This document shows, one piece after another, positions 59,357 to 64,000 of a stretch of DNA of 64,000 bases. How positions within the stretch are numbered: position 1 is the stretch's first letter; each line of letters starts with the position of its first letter. The DNA is from Ligustrum vulgare. Lineage: Eukaryota > Streptophyta > Magnoliopsida > Lamiales > Oleaceae. Made by a program: the position numbers and the translations under genes. The stretch spans positions 60,534,234 through 60,598,233 of the forward strand of contig OY743174.1 of assembly GCA_963555705.1 (NCBI GenBank), in the 5' to 3' direction. The notes beneath the pieces were generated by a model. It saw nothing but the letters and a program-made list of their open reading frames with translations, was not told the DNA's origin and did not search any database.

Positions 59357-61171
59357 CTGTTTTGTCAATATAGATTGAGTGTTGGATTTAAAACTCATAA
59401 GATTTACCCAAGTAAAGCGAGTAAAGTCATCGACAATGGTTAGGAAATAACGAGCCCCAGAATGTGTGTTAAATTTGTGTGGTCCCCAAATATCACAGTG
59501 AATTAAATCGAATGGTGCAATTGTTTTTATTGAACTTGGAATAAAAGATGATCGAGTTTGCTTTGCTAATGGACAAATCTCACAAACATGCTTAAAATTA
59601 AAGACAATTTCAGGAAAGGATTGAGATAAGTGACGAAGAGGGGCGGCTGATGGATGTCCAAGACGTTGGTGCCAAAGATCGGAGGTGCGAGCTATGTGAT
59701 TGACAAGGTAGGGATTTTGCTTCGGTGCTAGATAATATAGACCATTAAAATGCTTGCCCAGGCCAATCATCCTCCTCGTATCCACGTCCTGCACAACACA
59801 AAAATCTGGGTAAAATATCACTACACATCTCAAAGCTTGTGTCAATTTACTCACAGATAACAAATTCACACGAAATTTAGGCACATGAAGAACTCCATCA
59901 AGAGATAAATCTGGTGACAAGTGAATAGATCCAACGTTTTCAATGATAGCTTGTTCACCATTAGGTAGTCCAATAGAATCACAAGGTGCCTTATTTTTAT
60001 TGTGTGTAGGTGCGAGATGTGATACGTGATCTGTTGCCCCACTATCCACAATCCAATATAACGTTGAATGTGCATCATGTTCTACATCATTACAGTTAGG
60101 TATACCTGTCGCATTTTCGAGTGGTTGATCGTTACCATTTTTATTGTGGAGCATAGCCCTGATTTGCATGTATTCTTCAGCCGTAAAGGTTGGGCTTTCA
60201 TTGGTTGGTTCCCTCTTCATCTCAATATTGTGGGCCGCTGACCTTTTATTTCTGGGCTTCACATTTTTTCCATGCCATTTGTGACCTACTGGGAACCCAA
60301 CTAAATAATAACATTTATCCACTAAGTGTCCTCCTTGTTCACAGTAACTACATCGCAAGTCTTTACGATAAGAGGAGGAAGACCCCGTTGTGTGTTGCAC
60401 TGGTGTGCGACCAACCTGCATAGCGTGGGCTGCTGGGGGCATTTCCCGACGAATTGCAACTTCCATCTGCCTCTCTTGTTGAAGAATTAGGTCGTGAACT
60501 TTTCGTGTGTCTGGAAGGGGGCTCATCAACAAGATCGATCCACGAATCTGGGAATATGGTTCGTTAAGCCCCATCAAGAATTGCATCACCTTCTCCTTTT
60601 CTTCTCTTGCAGCAAGCTTCCTTAACATATCGCAGGAACAAGCTATGGGCTCTTGATAAGATGCCAACTCGTCCCAGAGTCCCTTGAGTTTCGTGTAGTA
60701 TGCAGAAACGGAGAGGGATCCTTGGCGACATTCGGCAATTTCTTGTCGAATTTGATACATTCTTGAGTCGTCTCCTTGAGAGAACTTGTCACGAAGATCA
60801 TTCCAAACCGCTGCTGCCGTATCAGAGAAGATAACGCTTCGGGCTATGTCTGGTTGGATAGAATTGAGTATCCAAGATATTACCAGATCATTGCAGCATT
60901 GCCATAAAGGGTATCTCGCATCAGTTATTGCTGGTGCCTTCTCGGTTCCGTCAATCAGACCAATCTTGTTCTTGGCGCTGAGGCTAAGTCGCATCTAGCG
61001 GCTCCATTCTCCGTAGTTGAGTCCATCTAGCAGTGTCTTAACCAGGGTGAGCCCTGGTGTGTCTGAATGATATAAGGTCAGAGGATCGGGTAATGAAGTC
61101 TCCTTCTCCTCCATTCCCTCTGATGTGATTTTTTGTTTTGATTGTTCTGGGTTTTCAATTGTCTCAACCAT
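59357..61171 (-). pseudogene. Copia polyprotein 5' part: Gag, protease, start of integrase
   Basis: The frame starts at ATG 61169-61171 (MVETIENPEQ). It meets an in-frame TAG at 60995-60997 within the conserved GLNYGEWSR...MRLSLSAKNK block, then stays open to the palindrome edge. Order: Gag with a UBN2-like domain, a CCHC zinc knuckle (CSYCEQGGHLVDKC), the protease active site VDSGATDH, the integrase zinc-binding HQRLGH...CEIC, and the integrase core start with HCDIWGP and IVDDFTRF. It breaks off about 15 residues after that. The third catalytic residue of integrase is missing. Confidence 0.93.
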
Positions 61172-61246
61172 GGTTTCTGGGTGTTGTGCTTCTGTTTGTG
61201 GCGGAAGTGTGTTAGGCTTAGAGGCACCAAGATGGCTCTGATACCA

Positions 61247-61486
61247 TAAACGAAAGGATAGTAAACGAAAAGATATATTATGTGAAAAAATTCTGTGTGT
61301 GTATATTAAAATACAATCATTCTGCACATATATATAACTATATTCTAGCAAGTTATTCTAGGAAAGTAATTATGTACAAAGTAATTATCCTATAATTAAT
61401 CCTAATTGATATTTGACTACGCAGATTGATCCACAATCTGCTCCATCATCAATCACATACCAAGGCAGATTTTACTTCCTTTGACA
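61247..61486 (-). repeat. 5' LTR of the Copia element
   Basis: 240 bp, the promoter-bearing LTR in element orientation. The adjoining primer site TGGTATCAGAGCCA (61233-61246) directly follows the LTR end TTTA on the minus strand. Confidence 0.93.
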
Positions 61487-62005
61487 GAGAAATCCTCTTT
61501 ATCCACATTAATCAAATCAATTATTACTAGAAGGAAATTCCCTCATGAATCCAAAAATGGTTTTTTCAACTTTTGATTGCTTCTTGAGAATTTCCCACTT
61601 CTATTGAGTTTGACTAGAAATAGCTCACATGAAAACTGCAATCAGTTTCTCCTTATTTTTTACAGGTTAAATGTCATTTTATTTATTTACTATTTTTTTT
61701 TTGGGGGAGGAAATATCCTTCCTTGAAAATCCATACTCGCCTAGGATATGATTTTACTGATAAGGTAAAAATTAAAAATGCAAAAGGTGGAGGAATGTAT
61801 GTGCCTTACCTCCCAAAATGATACAAGATGCAATCTAAATGAGACTAGATGATAGTAAGCTGAAAATTACAAGCATCAATAAAAAAAACAAGAAAATAAC
61901 AAGTTACGTGCTAAAAACAAAAACTAGCAAGATAGGAATTTAAGTACTTAGAACTGAAATGAAGGCATGCCAATTCTGTCTAGCCTGATCAGTCCTCTCA
62001 CGTAA
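61487..62005. other. Intergenic stretch, no gene seen
   Basis: Begins with the GAGAA target duplication of the Copia element. AT-rich, without a supported frame or element end. Confidence 0.5.
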
Positions 62006-62086
62006 CCTTTGAGTTCATCCTCAGTCATCTTCTTAAATTGTTTCTCCTTTGAGTTCATCCTCAGTCATCTTCTTAAATTGTTTCTC
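62006..62086. repeat. Tandem duplication of a 40-bp unit
   Basis: Two perfect copies of a 40-bp unit beginning CCTTTGAGTTCATCCTCAG stand head to tail at the 3' end of the RNase H fragment. Because 40 is not a multiple of three, the duplication shifts the reading frame and creates the present stop. Confidence 0.92.
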
Positions 62087-62293
62087 CACAATGCCTTCGT
62101 CACCCAGACAATCCGCCACTCTGTTACCCTCTCTCCATAAATGTGACATAACCACCTCCATTTTACCAAGTTTTAGATGGATAGATTTCAATGTATATTG
62201 AATTTCCCACGTTCCAGCTTGCTGTTGTACAAGTAATATGACAGCTTTGGAATCATTTCGACCCAAACTTTTCGAACATCGGATAACCAGCAT
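62033..62293 (-). pseudogene. RNase H-like (RVT_3 type) fragment of a LINE-like element
   Basis: The translation has the pattern NDSKAVILLVQQQAGTWEI then MSHLWREGNRVADCLGDEGI, typical of the C-terminal half of RNase H domains in plant LINEs and related genes: Asp in NDSKA, His and Asp in SHLWREGNRVAD. The N-terminal half of the domain is missing, and the 3' end is altered by a 40-bp tandem duplication. It starts without a proper upstream context. Most likely a transposon remnant. Confidence 0.78.
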
Positions 62294-62344
62294 AGATGAA
62301 GACCAGTTACCTTTCAGTTGTAAGTTTGTAGGTATGATAGTTTA

Positions 62345-63072
62345 TTAAATCAAGGTTCTTTATGTAGACAAACGTTTTTACGTGCAAATTATATGCGAAA
62401 TCAAGAAACAATGTGTGAACACCAGCCTACACACACGCACAAAAATTAAAACCCGTCAGTCAAAACAAAATGGAGGCATGGTGAACGATGCATCTACGTG
62501 AGAATTATTTTATTTAAAACCTTAGATTAAACTCTCAAATTGTATTATGTATATGAAATTTATGCTTGTTTCAGAATCATATATGAACTGGATTTTGCTC
62601 CAAATCATGCCTCATAATTTTGGTTTGACAAAAATCCATAACACTTATACAAGGAAGTTTCATATGTTCTTGACTCCTGTCCTTCCTAGATAACTTCCAT
62701 TATCTAAATCTTGTAGTTGGAAAGGGATGAGAAGTTAAACATAGCACAAAGAAGCAATATAACCAGAACGCATCAGTTATCCAGTCAAACTTGCCTAGAG
62801 CCAAACCGGCACATCCTAATATGATGGTCTTTTGAAAAACTTAGATTTGTGAAGTTTAATATAGAAACACTGGTTCTTTACCTATAATGCAAAGAATATT
62901 TGACAAATATTTATTAAATTCAAACGTGTAGAATATTCTGCAAGTATTTTATGACGAAAAATTCCATCGTCACTATCGCAACATTCCATCGCCATCTTCT
63001 GTTGCCGAAGGCTCCTCTCTTAGGACAGCATCTTCTCCCAATTCATTGAGGTTGATATATAGTTAACTTCCT
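62345..63072. other. Diverged repeat copy and intergenic sequence
   Basis: 62345-62720 is a diverged copy of 46870-47290. The remainder is AT-rich and downstream of the gene at 63073-63462. No gene supported. Confidence 0.55.
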
Positions 63073-63462
63073 TTACTTGTGTTTCTTGTGGACTGTTGTA
63101 TCCACCAAGAAATCATACTTCAAATAACCTGGAGTTTTTCCCTTCCTCAAGCCCTTCCTATTCCCACTAGTATTTTGGAAATAGTTGGTGCTTTTAACGA
63201 CTGGTTGAGGTGTCGATTCAGGAGCTTCCAACAAAAAGAATTCCAAAAACTTAAAATTTATGAGATACAAAATACAATCTCAGATTAGTGGGAAAAAAAT
63301 TGATCATTCTTTTACACTTACCTCCGGTACTAATAGAGGAAGATTCAATAATTGGAGATGACACAAGAGGTGGAACATGAGTTTTCGAAGGAGTTAGCAC
63401 AGGACCTGATTGATGAGCTGGCTCACCAGTTTGTGAAAATGCTGCCAAGCATAAATCAAATC
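63073..63462 (-). CDS. Last two exons of an unidentified gene
   Basis: The minus-strand exons 63322-63462 and 63073-63224 join in phase: a donor GAG|GTAAGT, an acceptor TGGAAG|CTCC and the split codon G|CT. The upstream exon follows a strong acceptor, TTAATGCAG, so more exons should lie further right but none was found before the window ends. The encoded tail of about 96 residues is Ser/Pro-rich (TPSKTHVPPLVSSPIIESSS) and then basic (NRKGLRKGKTPGYLKYDFLV), ending VHKKHK. The basic end could be a nuclear signal or nucleic-acid contact. I do not recognise the family. Confidence 0.45.
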
Positions 63463-64000
63463 CTGCATTAACATCTCACAAAAGTATGTACAAAAAATAT
63501 TCACCATACTCTCTAAACTTAGAGTGTGTTTGATTCTAGTTAAAATGAGTTTTTTAAATAAATAGTGATTTTTAAGAGAATGGATGGTTGAAATTTGGTT
63601 GAAAAGTCAAATATTGTAGGCTTGACTTTTAATAGATGGTTGAGATTGAGTACTGTAGAAAAATGAGAAAATTTTAAGGGATAATTGCATTTTATACTAT
63701 ATTTTTAGGGCTAATTGCACAAATAACCAGTTGAAGAAAAAATTGGAAAAATACGCTCATCATCTTCTTCCCTCTTCATGCTGCTACGGTGCTACCTTCC
63801 CTGACCGCACAACCACCAAGCCACCACCCAACCACCACCACCACCACCACCACCACCACCGTCTTCTTCGTCATTGGAAATGGTCGGAGAACATGACGTC
63901 ATCACTGCTGCAGTCTTATTGGAGGCGAAAAATATGGCTAACTGTGTTGTTGTGTGTGCAATGTTTGTGCGGTGGTGGTGCTGGTGATTTGAAGGTGGTG
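63463..64000. other. Intron or intergenic sequence with a MITE fragment
   Basis: 63520-63680 (GTGTTTGATTCTAG, then GTTGAAAAGTCAAATATTG) resembles 33215-33350 upstream of the metacaspase, so both belong to one MITE family. After 63760 the sequence becomes CCA-rich. No gene could be supported before the window edge. Confidence 0.45.
63831..63860. repeat. CCA trinucleotide microsatellite
   Basis: About ten tandem ACC/CCA units in a locally CCA-rich stretch, possibly the 5' end of a proline- or histidine-rich coding region that leaves the window. Confidence 0.9.

Larger units (their letters stand above)
48115..61486 (-). mobile_element. Ty1/Copia retrotransposon, internally replaced and nested
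   Basis: LTRs at 48115-48355 and 61247-61486 flank 12.9 kb. A perfect 5-bp duplication GAGAA borders the whole (48110-48114 and 61487-61491). The minus strand has the primer site TGGTATCAGAGCCA (61233-61246) at the 5' LTR and the polypurine tract TTGAGGGGGAG (48356-48366) at the 3' LTR. Gag, protease and the start of integrase lie at the right. The end of reverse transcriptase and RNase H lie at the left. The stretch about 49240-59356 between them is not Copia. It holds Helitron remnants, a MITE and a large palindrome, so the integrase C-terminus and most of the reverse transcriptase are gone. Confidence 0.95.

Noticed and set aside
1..64000. tRNA genes, riboswitches, bacterial operons or CRISPR arrays
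   Set aside because: None seen by reading. The TGGTATCAGAGC sites are retroelement primer sites, not tRNA genes.

Overview
This window is nuclear DNA from a flowering plant, most likely a eudicot. It is AT-rich, its genes are split by GT-AG introns, and it is packed with plant-type transposable elements. The recognisable host genes are a MORN-repeat membrane protein and a type I metacaspase. No rRNA operon, tRNA, CRISPR array or bacterial-style operon was seen. I cannot name the species.

Layout. 1-660: the last exons of an unidentified minus-strand gene. 674-11019: a very young, non-coding LTR element (LARD type) with two 3,803-bp LTRs and a perfect 5-bp target duplication. 12120-14389: a minus-strand RPA1-like gene of the kind often linked to Helitrons. 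14882-16505: a Helitron 3' end, a hAT-type MITE and another MITE. 16942-23654: the three-exon MORN gene. 24692-31269: a non-autonomous Copia-like LTR element carrying, in antisense, a broken and intronless LOG (cytokinin-activating enzyme) copy. 33787-41592: the five-exon metacaspase gene, whose first intron holds a 1.3-kb Mutator-type element and a complete Cassandra TRIM element with 5S rRNA-like sequence in its LTRs. 42.3-48.1 kb: scattered coding-like pieces of unidentified or decayed genes, a hAT element and a diverged segmental repeat. 48115-61486: a minus-strand Ty1/Copia element with matching LTRs, primer site, polypurine tract and target duplication. Its integrase C-terminus and most of its reverse transcriptase are missing, and about 10 kb of other DNA lies there: two deleted Helitrons, a Stowaway MITE and a 4.5-kb near-perfect palindrome made of Ty3/Gypsy and hAT-like sequence. 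62033-62293: a LINE-type RNase H remnant. 63073-63462: the last two exons of an unidentified minus-strand gene.

The two clear host genes look intact and unrelated in function. One is a MORN scaffold protein, probably membrane associated. The other is a metacaspase expected to act in programmed cell death and protein homeostasis. Most of the rest is a record of nested transposition. The features most worth follow-up are the 2.24-kb-arm palindrome, which would fold into a long hairpin RNA if transcribed, the antisense intronless LOG copy inside an LTR element, and the 5S-bearing TRIM in the metacaspase intron.
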